Assembly (NCBI GenBank): GCA_036898135.1
Contig: CM072514.1
Coordinates: 7,075,637 to 7,139,636, forward strand
Direction of reading: 5' to 3'
Origin: Oncomelania hupensis
Lineage: Eukaryota; Mollusca; Gastropoda; Littorinimorpha; Pomatiopsidae
Length of the DNA stretch: 64,000 nucleotides
Both the position numbers and the translations under genes were made by a program. A model generated the notes under the pieces. The model did not search any database, was not told where the DNA came from, and worked only from the letters and a program-made list of their open reading frames with translations. Shown here piece by piece: positions 1 to 12,146 of the stretch. How positions within the stretch are numbered: position 1 is the stretch's first letter; every line of letters begins with the position of its first letter.

Positions 1-1336
1 TTCGTCTATTATATATAAAGATGTGGAGCTAATCACTGAGGGCTACTTTGGCCTTCAGTGAGACGCTAGGCACACACCTATTATACAGGGTTGTGCAGAA
101 TTTCGTCTCAGATGTTACAGACGATCAGGCATACAATACAATACAATACAATATAACTTTATTGTCTGATGTTCATCACATACAGAAATTTGTCTTTGGC
201 TCGTCGTCCGCAAGAAGCATGCAATATATCCATTGTATATACACAACTAGCAGAGACACATTCATTTCTAATGACACAGCAGCAACCTAAATTCCAATCA
301 AATACAGACATTCACAACCTAAATTCCACATCACTAATAACTAATAATTTTACATTCATGCAGAAAAAGCACACGCACACACACCCACACACACAATAAC
401 CTAATGACAGCACAAGTTAAGTGTTGTCATAAACTACATATCGCGGCCTAAACATGATTATAATGGCAGTGCTTAAAAGGTAGAGGCATGACTACAACAT
501 TCTACATTTACCTATAGGCCTACATAGACAGTCAACAATCAATTACATAATACAATGCAGTAAAAACATGCTTAGAACATTAGAATTTTTGAAATAAAAA
601 AGAAACACAGCAAAGACACAACTGACCAGGTTGCCTATCTCATAACTAGATTACATTTAAGAGTACCATAACAATGGTTAGGATCATTAAAATAACAAGC
701 CACATATTATGTGACTAGAACAAGTTCAATCTACTAATTAAAAATGTCATAACTCAGCAAATAACATCCAAGTATTCACGACGATTATGATGATCCACCC
801 CCTCACTAATCCCCCACTCCCACACACATTCTACATTGGCACACACTATTCCCTCCACCCACCACCAATCCACACCCACACTCAGAACAAAAAGTTGTAC
901 ATTAATTTAGATGCTGGGCTTTGGAATTCAAAAGTGAAACAGCTTGGGGGATAAAGGGTCTTTAAAACTTGTTTTTCTTAGCCATTGGTACAACATACAG
1001 CATTATATAGTGAGCCCAAATCGGCGAACAACAAAAACAAGTCATCGCTGAAAGTTGGCTGCCAAGGCATCTCCAGCATCGCGCGAAGATAGCCCACCAT
1101 TCTAACCACAGGTAGAAGACTCCACGACAACACAGCTTGTCACACAATCCACCACAACGCAGCGCGTCAACCACACAGTTAAGTGCCTACAGAAACAGTG
1201 CACTAAAATTGTAACAAAGGGACACAGTAGTCCACTTTTCAAGAACTCTGACCATTAGGGCAGAAAGTATCCAGTACCCTATGATGAGAAAGTAGCTGCC
1301 TAGACCTATCAGCGAGTGAACCATTCGCATTGACAA
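1..1336 (+). mobile_element. Partial LTR (family S), interrupted by a retroposon
   Basis: Bases 1-132 and about 1004-1336 match the inner and 3' parts of the LTR that is complete at 45884-47370. The copy enters from the left window edge and stops at 1336, where the sequence jumps to an intron fragment of the EGF module. A retroposon splits it at 133-997. The uninterrupted arrangement is visible at about 16325. I call this LTR family S for convenience. No internal retrotransposon coding sequence accompanies this copy. Confidence 0.75.
133..997 (-). mobile_element. Non-LTR retroposon 3' end with pentanucleotide tail
   Basis: This block interrupts the LTR and is absent from the other LTR copies. 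Read on the minus strand it ends in an AATAAAG signal followed by ATTGT-type pentanucleotide repeats, as expected for the 3' tail of a LINE or SINE. Short imperfect target-site copies flank it (aggcat near 127, cagcat near 998). I find no reverse transcriptase or endonuclease residues, so it is a non-coding 3' fragment or a SINE-like element. A CA-rich run lies at about 367-400. Confidence 0.55.
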
Positions 1337-1471
1337 GAGTTAAGTCTTTATTTCATATGTAAACAGTTCTGGCATTATCGTGAATAGGAAATATAAATTT
1401 CACTATATATACAGTATTTATAACAAGAAAACTACATCGATAGAAAGACTATGCAATACACTTGTGACATG
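1337..1471 (+). repeat. Fragment of the EGF-module intron
   Basis: This 135-bp piece matches the intron that precedes EGF exons elsewhere, for example 29295-29440 and 43885-44040, including the stretch ending just before the ACATG/TGTGACG junction. It joins directly to LTR sequence at both ends, and the same right-hand junction recurs at 6635/6636. That shared junction shows 1-2107 and about 5510-7986 are copies of one ancestral arrangement, the first with internal deletions. Confidence 0.6.
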
Positions 1472-2075
1472 TGTGACGTTTTTTTTTTATTGCTGCTGGG
1501 CTCTGCACAATGGAATGCTGTAACAATCACGTCTTATTCTATGGGGACCGTTAGTAAGTCACCCGGTGAATTACTGTAATACATTTATTTGTTTTGCTCG
1601 GCCTGTGTTAAGGCTGGGGTACAGAGATAGATAGAAAAATGGTAAAAGATCACTGTCACATTAGTTTTCACACAGCTATAAATCATATGTAGTCCAGCCA
1701 CTTGATAACAGTCAAAATCACTCATTTATTTCTTCTACTCTATACACGATCTTCGGAGTACGAATCTAACTTAAAAGTTCAATTGTCACAGCAAATGGTT
1801 CGCTCGCTGATAATCTAGGCAGCAACTTTTTCTTCATCGGGCACTGGCTACTAGCGTTCATGAAGAGTGGACTACTGTGGTCCTTTTGATACAGTTTTAG
1901 TGCACTGTTTCCTGGGCACTTAACTGATTAGTTTCATGGTTGAAGCGCTGCATTGAGGTAGCTTCTACGACACGCTGTGTTGTCGTTGCTTGTGTTCGAC
2001 GGGTGGGCTATCTGCGCTCGATGCTGTAGATGCCTCGGCAGCCAACTCGAATCGTAGATTAGGTTCTATTCTTTG
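1472..2075 (-). mobile_element. Family S LTR fragment, reverse orientation
   Basis: Starting with TGTGACG, this is the reverse complement of the 3' part of the family S LTR (compare 46770-47370 reversed and 6636-7210). It is cut near 2075 and followed by 2076-2107, which matches 7955-7986. About 740 bp has therefore been lost relative to the copy at 6636-7885. No coding potential. Confidence 0.65.
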
Positions 2076-2339
2076 AGAAAGCATATAGAGAGAGACCTAT
2101 AACTGCTGAAGACCAAACTCCTGAGGCAAGGCATCACTGCTTGTGTTGTACACACACCTATTGTACCTTCATAATGAGACTTCACAAAGAGACCTTTAAA
2201 AAATCTTGTTCACTCAGTCTGCCATTTGCGACATTCTAGGTTATAGACCGCCAATTTCCATGTAAACAAACCAAAGCATTTCTCATAATCAGGCTGCAGA
2301 ACTCTCCGCAGATCCGCGATTTTCCGAGTAAGAATAAAA

Positions 2340-3630
2340 AAAAATTCCTGTCCTATCCTATCCTGTCCCGTAACCCGGAGGTCGTAGGGGCACCACAGAT
2401 GATCGCTTAACCAGCATACACCATCTTTCTCTGTCCTCAGCAGCCCTGATGGCTTTGCTCAGTGTCAAACCAGTCCATTCTCGAACGTTGTCCTCCCACC
2501 TCTTTTTCGGTCTCCCTCTTCTTCTACGTCCTTGCACTGTGCCTTGCAGAATGGTCTGTGCAAGGACTGATGATCTGGTGACGGGGCCCTACCATCGGAG
2601 TTTCCGTTTCTTCACCACTGTGAGCAGGTCATCGTGTTGTCCATTGGCTTGTGTGACGGTCTGTCGGACTTCGTCGTTGGTGATGTGTTGGGTATAGGAA
2701 ATGCCCTGAAGTCTTCTGTAGCACCTCATCTCCATGCTTTGTATTCTTCGTTGGAGATTTGCTGTGAAGGTCCATGCTTCGCAAGCATATAGGAAGATGG
2801 AGATGACAAGGGAGCGCAGCAGTCTTACTTTGGAATGTAGACTGATGGTCCTGTTTTTTCAAATGGGCTTCAACCTTGTCGGGGCAGCAGTTGTTTGTGC
2901 GATCCTGGAGAGGACTTCCAGTCGGGACCTATTGTCTTATACAATAAATATTCGAAGCTATGCACTGTATTGAGGGATTGGCCTTGGGCTTTGATGTCCG
3001 TGTTGATGCCATTGGTGTTGTTGGTCATCAATTTGGTCTTCTCTTCAATTATTTCCATTCCATAAGCTCTGGAGGTGGTGTCAAGCCTCTGTACCAGTTG
3101 TTCAAGTTCTTGTTCCTCTCCAGCCAATCCGTCAATGTCATCCGCAAAACGAAGATTGGAGATTGCTCTACCCCCTATGCTGACTGTGCCTTCGTGATCT
3201 GCAAGAGCATCTGACATGATGCGCTCTAGGAAGATGTTGAAGAGTGTTGGAGAGAGTAGGCATCCTTGACGCGCACCGACTGTTGTTCTGAACCAGTTCC
3301 CGATGACGCTGCTATGGAGGACTTCACTGGTAGCCTTGTCATACAGGCTTTTGATGACTTCAATATTTTTAGGGCTGATGTTTTACACTTTCATTGTTGC
3401 CCATATAACTGCATGCCAGACTCGGTCAAACGCCTTCTTGAAGTCTATGAGCACATGATATAGATGTTGTTGGTGCTGTAGGTATTTCTCACAGATTATT
3501 CTGAGGTTGAAAATCTGTTCAGTGGTACTTCGCCCTGCCATGAATCCTGCTTGTTCTTCAGCTATGATTTGTTCAGCTTGGGGTTTCAAGCTGTTGAGTA
3601 TTATTTTCCGAGAGAAAATTCCCGAGAAAT
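2340..3630 (-). pseudogene. RTE-like LINE reverse transcriptase fragment
   Basis: Minus-strand reading gives pieces of a reverse transcriptase: a segment with EQAGFMAGRSTTEQIFNLR and DFKKAFDRVWHAV (about 3383-3630), then NLRFADDIDGLAG with the catalytic FADD box (about 2870-3217). A C-terminal tail follows, spread over several frames. These motifs and the order GGRxIxNLRxADD...KTKLM resemble the RTE/BovB clade. The 3' end at about 2340 shows a GATAG-type tail. The endonuclease half is missing (5' truncation near 3630) and several frameshifts break the frame. The duplicate lies at 12830-14120. Confidence 0.75.
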
Positions 3631-3659
3631 TTTTTTTTTGCGAGCACCGATACACATTT

Positions 3660-4390
3660 TCATGTCGTCTTATTGACAGAGAGGTGCGCCGCCCGCTAAT
3701 ACTGCTTCACTGTTATAGGCTACAACTTTAGCGGGCGCCTCTTATGCTATACATTTCGCGCGTATTGTTGACCTACTGAAAGAAAGCCTGCGTATGCTAT
3801 TCTCTGAGTTTTTCTTTTAGTCTGTGTGCTAAGTCTGTGAAGATCAACGGAGACATTGTAGAACTGTGATTGAAATTATGTGCGTTAGATTACGCTGCTT
3901 CTTCTGTGATGAACACGCTTCATTAATTTTTTTTAAAAATGTCGTGTGCTTCTAGAATTGTCAATCGTTGCGAGACATTTTAATGAAAGCAACATCCAGA
4001 ACAAATGAAAATGGGAATGGATGGAGAAGTCAACGAAATTTGGAGGTGAAGAGCAGAGGCTTTCAGCATTTTTGCGAAAGGTTGATTGTGCAGGGATGAT
4101 GAGATGTATATTGTGCGATAGAGAATTGAGCTATGCCAAGCGAGGACTAACCGCACTTTTTTTTACCTGTTCATACTACAAACAAACTTTTTTTCCCCAA
4201 AACATAGCTAAACATTTTCCAGTATTTCCATCCAGGAAATACAACAAAATGGCCTTAAAAAGTGCCATTTTTCTTTCCCTTTGCCCCCCTGAACCCTTCA
4301 CCAGGGCTTTGCCCCTGGTCCCCACAGGGGCCTAGGCGGCCTCTAGACCCCGGCCAAACTTCAGAGATATTTTTTCAAAGTTGTTCTGCA
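3660..4390 (+). other. Unassigned repeat with a C2-type zinc-finger-like fragment
   Basis: One frame (about 4021-4335) gives a short protein with RKVDCAGMMRCILCDRELSY followed by AKRGLTALFF. The CxxC plus ALxx pattern resembles N-terminal BED-like fingers of hAT-type transposases, but the second half of the finger is lost in a T-run. A GC-rich block of CCCC/GGGG steps follows at 4285-4360. Together with the duplicate at 14130-14880 this could be a DNA transposon remnant. No terminal repeats or transposase core are seen, so the assignment is weak. Confidence 0.3.
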
Positions 4391-4497
4391 GCCGGCATAA
4401 TTTGTGAACCTCATAATACTCCAGTGCCTTAGTTAATCATACAAACAATTCACATATATTGGCATATAAATCAGTATCAGAATGTTATGTTTAACAG

Positions 4498-4617
4498 AAT
4501 ACAACCTTTGCAACCAAAACCCATGTGAGCATGGTGGAACATGCCAGCCTGTTGTTAACTCCAACTCATACACCTGTTTTTGTCCTGCTGGCTACACTGG
4601 AACCAACTGTACCAACG
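4498..4617 (+). CDS. EGF-like domain exon (D1 copy 1)
   Basis: A 120-bp exon bounded by acceptor ttaacag and donor g|gtgagc, phase 1 at both ends, encoding about 40 residues. The six cysteines follow EGF spacing: C-x4-C-x5-C-x10-C-x1-C-x8-C, with the typical GGTC and CFCPAGYTG features. It lacks the DxxEC calcium-binding start seen in the other EGF exons here, so it is a plain EGF repeat. EGF domains of this kind are extracellular and mediate protein contacts. Symmetric phase lets the exon be duplicated or skipped in frame. No other exon of the same gene is contiguous; the next is its near-identical duplicate at 14987. The parent gene is unknown. Confidence 0.75.
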
Positions 4618-4899
4618 GTGAGCATAAAATATATTATAAATATGGACATGCATCAAATCATTGACATTCTTGCAATCTTCATGAATCTTATTTATCAGAT
4701 ATTTGATTAGAAGTAACTAAACATGAGAAACTAGGAATGGCAGAAATGTGTTTTGTTATCAAGGGATTCCACCACAAAAAACTGACTTAAATAAATAAAG
4801 ACATTTGTGGGATTGTTATTCTTCATTCTGAATTGTATGGACTGCTTTGGGTGTAGCTGACATGTTGTTTTGTTCTTTCTTCCTTACATTCAGTATGTC

Positions 4900-6281
4900 T
4901 GCAACAAGAGGACCAGTTTACCCCGCACAATTTGTGCTTTTGATTGTTTGGTCAGCGTAGACTTAGAAGGTCACTGTTGGTCTGAAGCAGACGACAGAAG
5001 TCATCATGCGTAACACTGTTGTAGCTTGACGCCCGCACAGTTAATGACATCATCGCCGCGTACAGCCACTCCGATTTTTTTAGCCAGTGAGAACACAGCT
5101 AGAGTAGGTAGAACGAGTTCTGGCTGATTCAAGCAGAGAGATAGAAGAGTCAGTCTACATTTAAACTGCCTAGATTACACATCAACGTCCTAGCAGAAAT
5201 CTCTCTACTGATAGACCGGGAAAGCAGTACTTGTTGAATATTCGAATTTAATCAAGTTAGCCACGGCCTGACACGTGCAGAATCCGACCACGAGGCGAGC
5301 ACGACCGGCCGACGCCATGTTGTTTACCTGACAGAACCACTATTGTTTAATCTATATATATGCTTCCAGACCAGTGGCTGTACCAGCGAATGTGTATAAT
5401 ATTAATTCTTTCTCTATGTGTGTAGTTAGAAACGTTTTATATTTATATATGTATAGGAAATTAGAGTGGAGATTCCAGTGGACCACGGACTTAGCAGAAT
5501 GTTCGTCGCTTATATATAGAGATGTGGAGCTAATCACTGAGGGCTACTTTGGCCTTCAGTGAGACGCTAGGCACACACCTATTATGCAGGGTTGTGCAGA
5601 ATTTCGTCTCATATGTTATAGACGATCAGGCATAAAATAGTGAGCCCAACTCGGCGAACAACAAAAACAAGTCATCGTTGAAAGTTGGCTGCCAAGGCAT
5701 CTCCAGCATCGCGCGAAGATAGCCCACCAGTCTAACCACAGGGAGAAGACTCCACGATAACACAGCTTGTCACACAATCCACCACAACGCAGCTCGTCAA
5801 GCACACAGTTAAGTGCCTACAGAAACAGTGCACTAAAATTGTAACAAAGGACCACAGTAGTCCACTCTTCAAGAACTCTGACCATTAGGGCAGAAAGTAT
5901 TCAGTACCCTTTGATGAGAAAGTAGCTGCCTAGACCTATCAGCGAGTGAACCATTCGCACTGACATTTTAACTTTTAAGTTAGTTTCGTACTTCGAAGAT
6001 CGTGTATAGAGTAGAGGAAATAAATTTGTGATTTTTACTGTTATCAAGTGGCTGGACTACATATGTTTCATAGCCGTGTGAAAGCTAGTGTGACAGTGAT
6101 CTTTTACCTTTTTTCTATCTATCTCTGTACCCCAGCTTCAACACAGGCCGAGCTAAACAAATAAATGTTTTTAATAATAATGTTTATAAATAAAAGTGAA
6201 GTCACCGGGAGATAGACTAAGACTAGTGGGTAATAGCAGTCCATTGTGTAGAGCCCAGCAACAATAAAACCCCACGTCACT
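4900..6281 (+). mobile_element. Family S solo LTR (D1 copy 1)
   Basis: A forward LTR of about 1.38 kb that begins TGCAACAAG and ends near CACGTCAC, inserted into the intron downstream of the EGF exon at 4498. Remnants of a 5-bp target duplication flank it (atgtc on the left, atagc on the right, both decayed from atggc, which is intact in copy 2). No internal coding sequence is present, so it arose by LTR-LTR recombination or is a terminal remnant. It lacks about 120 bp found in the middle of the 45884-47370 copy. Confidence 0.8.
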
Positions 6282-6635
6282 ATAGCCATACCCTTGACAC
6301 AAGTTATTTTCTATTACTCTTGTTAGATAAATCTTGGGCCACTTGTGGTAGTGATCCTTTCCATTGCCAACACACCCACCTCCCGTCTTATTAAATGTTT
6401 TCCTCTCCATACAAAATATGTTGAACAGAGATTTTCTTGTTATTGAATACATAACGATCTTCATCTTCATCATATTTAGTCCTCCAAGAGTTAAGTCTTT
6501 ATTTCATATGTAAACAGTTCTGGCATTATCGTGAATAGGAAATACAAATTTAAAATAACAATTTCACTACACATACAGTATTTATAACAAGAAAACTACA
6601 TCGATAGAAAGACTATGCAATACACTTGTGACATG
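6282..6635 (+). repeat. EGF-module intron, tail of one module joined to head of the next
   Basis: The first part continues the intron interrupted by the LTR (compare 23915-24000). It then passes near 6380 into the module head that elsewhere precedes an EGF exon (compare 25600 and 29215). The module head is cut at 6635 by a reverse LTR, so no EGF exon follows. The join shows that modules were once arranged in tandem. Confidence 0.6.
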
Positions 6636-7885
6636 TGTGACGGATTTTTTTTAATTGCTGCTGGGCTCTGCACAATGGAATGCTGTAACCCTCACGTCTT
6701 ATTCTATGGGGACCACTAGTAAGTCACCCGGTGAATTACTGTAATACATTTATTTGTTTTGCTCGGCCTGTTTTAAGGCTGGGGTACAGAGATAGATAGA
6801 AAAATGGTAAAAGATCACTGTCACAATAGCTTTCACACCGCTATAAATCATATGTAGTCCAGCCACTTGATAACAGTCAAAATCACTCATTTATTTCTTC
6901 TACTCTATACACGATCTTCGAAGTACGAATCTAACTTAAAAGTTTAATTGTCACAGCAAATGGTTAGCTCGCTGATAATCTAGGCAGCTACTTTTTCTTC
7001 ATCAGGCACTGGCTACTAGCGTTCATGAAGAGTGGACTACTGTGGTCCTTTTGATACAGTTTTAGTGCACTGTTTCCTGGGCACTTAACTGATTGGTTTC
7101 GTGGTTGAAGCGCTGCGTTGAGGTAGCTTCTACGACACGCTGTGTTGTCGTTGCTTGTGTTCGACGGGTGGGCTATCTGCGCTCGATGCTGTAGATTAGG
7201 TTCTATTCTTTGCGCAGTTGGGATCACGATATCCCGCCTGCTCGTCTGTAACATATGAGACAAAATTCTGCACAACCCTGAATAATAGGTCTGTGCAGAA
7301 CGTCTCACTGAAAGCCAATGTAGCCCTAAGTGATAGCTCCACATCTTAATACATAAGCGACGAACATTTTGCTAAGTCTGTGGTCCACCGGAAACTCCAC
7401 TCGAATTTCCTATACATATATAAATATAAATCGTGGTTAACTATACACATACAGAATTAATAATATTATAAACATTCACTGGTATAGCCACTGGTCTGCA
7501 AGCATACATATAGGTTAAACAACAGTGGTTCCGTCAGGTATACAACATGGCGTCAAACCCGGTCGTGCTTGCCTCGTGGTCGGCTTCTTCCACGTGGTCA
7601 CGCAAAGTCGGACTAACAATTCAATTCTATGCATAGCAAATTCCACAAACATAATTTCAACAATAATATAAATACATCACGATGAAACAGAAGTATGTTC
7701 ATTTACCTGTTCGACAATGTCAGGCCCGTGGCTACTTGATTGAATTCAAATATTCAACAAGCACTGCTTCCCTGTTCTATCAGTGGAGATATTTCTCTGC
7801 TCGAGTGTAGCTGTGTACTGCTCAGAGTTTTCCACACAACTGACCCTATACTTGGCTTTGATTGAATCAGCCAGGACTGGTTCCA
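6636..7885 (-). mobile_element. Family S LTR, reverse orientation, truncated
   Basis: Reverse-complement family S LTR starting TGTGACGG. It covers most of the LTR but ends near 7885, about 150-250 bp short of the LTR 5' terminus. Together with 4900-6281 it forms an inverted LTR pair separated by about 350 bp of intron. No coding sequence. Confidence 0.7.
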
Positions 7886-9050
7886 CATCCGTTTATATTT
7901 TATTACTCTTTGTAAAATTGTAAATAGTAATCAGGTTTTATTTTGCCTCTTTGAGAAAGCATATAGAGAGAGACCTATAACTGCTTGTCAACGCACGGGA
8001 GGATCCTTATGCAGCCCTTACCCCAAAATACGCAGTGATTTTAGGGGGTGCTGCACCACCTGCCGTGGTTGCCTCCGAATTCGTAATAAATTGGTGGTGT
8101 GTGCAATTCAGGACAGAGTTATAGCATCAAAGATAAGAAACACGCACGCATTTGCACCATAGATGTGTACACTCAGAATGTGATGGTGATATAAATCGAA
8201 TTCTTCACTCAAATATGAAATTATGAATGATTGAGAATGATATAGTCAAATACGATGGTATAGTACTTGGACTGAGATGTTCCAGCTGTTGTTCAAATTG
8301 TAATAAGATAAATCACTTATCTGCAGTATCGAGACTGGAGAATATACACAAATTATCTTGCAGTCGCGGAGTATCGCTGTCTTTCTTTATATTGTTACTT
8401 CATTGTCGCTGGCTTTTCCATGATGTTCTGGATATCTTTAAGTTGTCACCCGGCGACTTCTATACAACTCCCAGTCTGCACTTGTTTCTTCCGGCCTGCA
8501 CTGATTCTTCCGGCCTGCACTGATTTGCGCCTGAAACGATCAGGTGGTGACCTAATGTCCCAAATATGAATGTATGATTTTTCTATAACGAATCACAAGT
8601 ATGATGTAATGCTCGTTTGTCGAACCTTTAAAAACAAAAGTTGCATAATTATAACACACGATAGTTGATAATGAATGATAGATGAGATGACTGATGATCC
8701 TTCTTTTATCCTTCCACTTCCATGCCTTACATACAATGACATAAACAAACACTTCTGCCACATGCTCTCCAAACCCCATCCTCTGCAAAAGATCTAAATC
8801 TAAACACAATCATATATTTATCAACGCTGTGAGATGAAGTCTAAGAAATCTACGAATCGGTCTAGAACGCACGAAGGCTAAAAAATATAGAAACAATGGA
8901 AAAATTATAATTATTTCATACGAAAACAAACTAACTAACATGGAATAAAACACATTTTTGTATATTGCTTTGTTTACTTTAGAACTATCTATCTGGCATC
9001 TGCTAGCCCAGTACAGTCTAACTAAATACGTACCCACGATGGTGCATGAA
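7886..9050. other. No recognisable gene
   Basis: I find no conserved protein or RNA here. Bases 7955-7986 repeat the junction sequence of 2076-2107, which ties this stretch to the first window segment. Short reading frames (for example 8227-8523 plus and 8552-8809 minus) show no domain, repeat or splice context. The right end holds a 65-bp direct repeat that borders the LINE. Confidence 0.5.
8986..9050 (+). repeat. Left 65-bp direct repeat bordering a LINE
   Basis: Aligned without gaps to 12082-12146, with 9 mismatches in 65 by my count, 8 of them transitions. The two copies sit immediately outside the LINE 9051-12081, as a target-site duplication would, but are unusually long and diverged. 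Confidence 0.7.
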
Positions 9051-12000
9051 TATTATTATTGATACGTTTACCTGTCTAGCTATCTAGCCGAGCTGGCGCC
9101 CCCAGGGTTCACGGCCAGGTCGTTCTGCCGTGGTGACAATTATGGCGGTATGGCTGTGGTGTACAGAGTCACTCTTGCCGCCCACATGGGCATCATCACC
9201 ACGTTCCCCTTCACACATTCATCATGTGAGCTTGTGCAAATAACGTTATCTATTGCCAAACACGTTGTTCATGTTTTAGGGGTATACAGAACTTATCCTA
9301 GCAAGAAAAACAAACTAAAAGATGCGATGTTTCTGCAGGATTTTCATGATGTGCTGAACTATTGTAACAATCTATCTGGCACGTATGTTATTATTGGGGA
9401 TTTTAACTTTCATTATGATCAGCCTCACTTATCAAGTGTGGCTCAGATGATTGAATACCTTAACATGTTTTCTTTGACACAGTCAGTTTCTGAATTAACC
9501 CACAAGCGTGGCCATCTCATTGACTGGTTAATTCACCGTCCTGATGACAATATTGTCCAAAACACTTTTGTGACACAGGAACTGTCGTCAGATCACTATA
9601 CTGTGGTTAGTGACCTCAATGTTGCTATCCCCTTGCCCTCTCCCCATTACAGAGATGTTCGCAAGTTGCGAGCTGTAGATCGCGAAGCCTTGAAGCGCGA
9701 CCTCGGTGAGGTAGTGAGTCCGGCTTTGTGTTCCTCTGTGGAACAGCTGGAGGCCACACTGAGGGACGCACTAGATAGGCATGCCCCTATCTACAGGCGT
9801 AAGGTTAGGGTAGGTAAGTCAGAACCATGGTACAGTGCTGTCGAAGATGAGCTCAGTGAAGCCAAGAGGCAGCGTCGTCAGGCTGAGAGGAGATGGTTGA
9901 AGAGTGGTCTCACAGTGGGCAAACAAATTTACACTGCTGCCAAGCGACGAGTAACGCAAATTGTCCATAGGGCCAAGTCTGCTTTTTTTAGTGGTCGAGT
10001 GGCCAACAGTGAGACTAGCAAGCAACTCTTCTCGGTCTGTGACCGCCTCAGAGGCAAGGAAAAAAGTAGCGCTCTACCTACCACTCACCCACCTTGTGAC
10101 TTACCAGATGTTTTTTGTCACTTTTTCACCAAGAAAGTCGCTGATATACGCTATGAACTTGATCACGATGCTGGTGTGCAGACAAATGTAGATGCATTGC
10201 CAACTGTTTTGAATTATGTACGGTTTGACCATTTTGAACCAGTTTCTGTTAATGAAGTCAGGGAGGTCATAAAAAAAATCTAAACCAACCACTTGTTCTC
10301 TTGATCCCATTCCCACTTCTCTCCTCCTTGACTGCCTTGACCCTCTTCTCCCAACAATAACACACATTGTCAATGAGTCTCTGTCCACCGCTACTGTTCC
10401 TGCACCTTTCAAGACGGCAGTTGTCAAGCCGCTGCTCAAAAAGCCCAGCCTAAATCAGAATGAACTAAAAAACTACAGACCAGTATCTAATCTATCATTT
10501 TTGTCCAAGGTTACAGAAAAGTTGGTACTGAAGCAGTTACTCTCATACTTGCAAAGCAACTCTCTTCTCAGTCCCCATCAGTCAGCCTATTGCACCTCTC
10601 ATAGCACCGAGACAGCATTACTCAAAATCACAGGTGACATTCTGCTTGCTCTGGACAAAGGCAACTTATCTCTTCTAACACTTCTTGATCTATCGGCTGC
10701 CTTTGACACTGTAGACCACAATATTCTGTTCGAAACTCTCGAGTCGCAGTTTGGAGTTTCAGGGAATGCCTTGGCCTGGTTCAAGTCATACCTCCAAGGT
10801 CGTACGCAAACTGTCAGCATTGCTGAGGTGCTCTCAAAGAAGGAAAATTTGACTTATGGTGTGCCGCAGGGGTCAGTTCTTGGACCGATTCTCTTCGTGT
10901 TGTACACAAAGCCTTTGCTCGAACTGATTCAAAAACACGATGTAACTGTTGAAGCTTTTGCTGACGATACTCAGCTTTTAAAATCAAGTCTTCCGGTACA
11001 AATCGATACCAATGTCCAGACTGTACAGAATTGCATTTCTAATGTCCGATCCTGGATGAAACAAAACAAGTTAAAGCTCAATGATGATAAAACAGAGGTT
11101 CTCCTGTTCAAAAAGACCAGAACTGCCTTAGCTTGCACCTTGCCTACCTCTGTAAGTGTAGGAGAGCATGAAATCTCTTTCTCTCAGTCGGCTAGAAATC
11201 TAGGCTTTTTTATGTCGAGTGACATGACGCTTGATTTCCATATTGCACAAGTTTGTAAATCAGCATATGCTGCCTTGCGTCAGATCAGCTCCATTCGCTG
11301 CTACTTAACCCTTCAAGCAACCATCACCTTAGTCTGTGCTTTAGTCTTGTCTAGGCTAGACTATTGTAATGCCCTACTGGCTTCCTGCCCGAGTCATCTC
11401 ATAGACAAACTTCAAAAAGTCCAGAATTGTGCTGCTAGGCTAGTCTTTAGGGCAAAAAAGCGCGATCACATCACTCCACTACTCCGTAAGCTTCATTGGC
11501 TACCCATAGAGGCCCGCATTAAATACAAACTGTCCGTACTGTGCCACAATTTCTTCTCTGGAACCTGCCCTTCATATCTGTCAGATCTGCTGTCAGTCTA
11601 TGTCCCTTCTCGCACTCTTCGCTCTTCTTCTGACTCTCGCACACTCTGCACTCAAAAAAACCAACACCAAAATGTACGGAGAACGGGCATTCACCTATTG
11701 TGCACCCAGACAATGGAACACTCTTCCAGCCAACATCAGACACAAGCAGACCACTCCCTCATTCAAGAAAGCTCTAAAATCTCACCTCTTCAAACTCTAC
11801 TATCCTGACTAAATCCGCAGCTCATATTTGTTCTGCTTTTGGCTATGCTTGTGGATTTGCTGTGATTGTGATGACTTGTTTGCAGAAAGTTAACTTTATG
11901 TATTTTGTTTGATTTTGTGTGTTTGGTTTTATTTTATTTTAATTTTTTCTCATTGTATAATTTCTAATGCAATATTGTAAGTTGTTTCATGTTTGTTTCT

Positions 12001-12081
12001 TTCCTTTCATGTAAAGCGCTATGCGCTTGTCTATAAAAAGACAAGTAATAGCGCTATATAAATGTACATTATTATTATTAT
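9051..12081 (+). mobile_element. 5'-truncated L2/CR1-like LINE
   Basis: A non-LTR retrotransposon with endonuclease and reverse transcriptase coding, followed by a 3' region that ends in an AAGCGCTATATAAATG-type block and an ATT microsatellite tail (about 12067-12081). Both end features are typical of L2-like elements. The 5' end is cut inside the endonuclease, so it is a truncated insertion. It lies between 65-bp direct repeats. Confidence 0.85.
9063..11812 (+). pseudogene. LINE endonuclease-reverse transcriptase, frameshifted
   Basis: An open frame from 9063 gives the middle of an APE-type endonuclease (GGMAVVYR, then VIIGDFNFHYD, then SSDHYTVV). It stops near 10283, after an A-run. The reverse transcriptase continues in another frame: NYRPVSNLSFLSK, LLDLSAAFDTVDHN, YGVPQGSVLGPILF and the catalytic AFADDTQLL box. 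A second slip in an A-run near 11655 moves the last 50 residues, including GERAFTYCAPRQWNTLP, to a third frame ending at 11812. The first endonuclease segment with its catalytic Glu is missing. The element cannot move on its own but is otherwise well preserved. Confidence 0.85.
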
Positions 12082-12146
12082 TATCTATCTAGCCTCTGTT
12101 AGCTCAGTACAGTTTAGCTAAGCACGTACCCACGATGGCGCATGAA
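12082..12146 (+). repeat. Right 65-bp direct repeat bordering a LINE
   Basis: Partner of 8986-9050, equal length and ungapped. It begins directly after the LINE ATT tail. Confidence 0.7.

Larger units (their letters stand above)
2103..7180. repeat. Segmental duplication D1, copy 1
   Basis: Collinear with 12597-17297 at an offset of about 10,490 bp. Both copies contain, in order, a minus-strand RTE reverse transcriptase fragment, a zinc-finger-like fragment, one EGF exon, a forward family S LTR and a reverse LTR piece. Because the LTR and LINE junctions are shared, those insertions predate the duplication. Copy 2 later gained a SINE and lost about 0.6 kb around 17040. Confidence 0.85.

Noticed and set aside
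9819..10025. Small minus-strand frames within the LINE (also 10101-10439, 10599-10820, 11519-11743)
   Set aside because: Antisense shadows of the endonuclease-RT frames.
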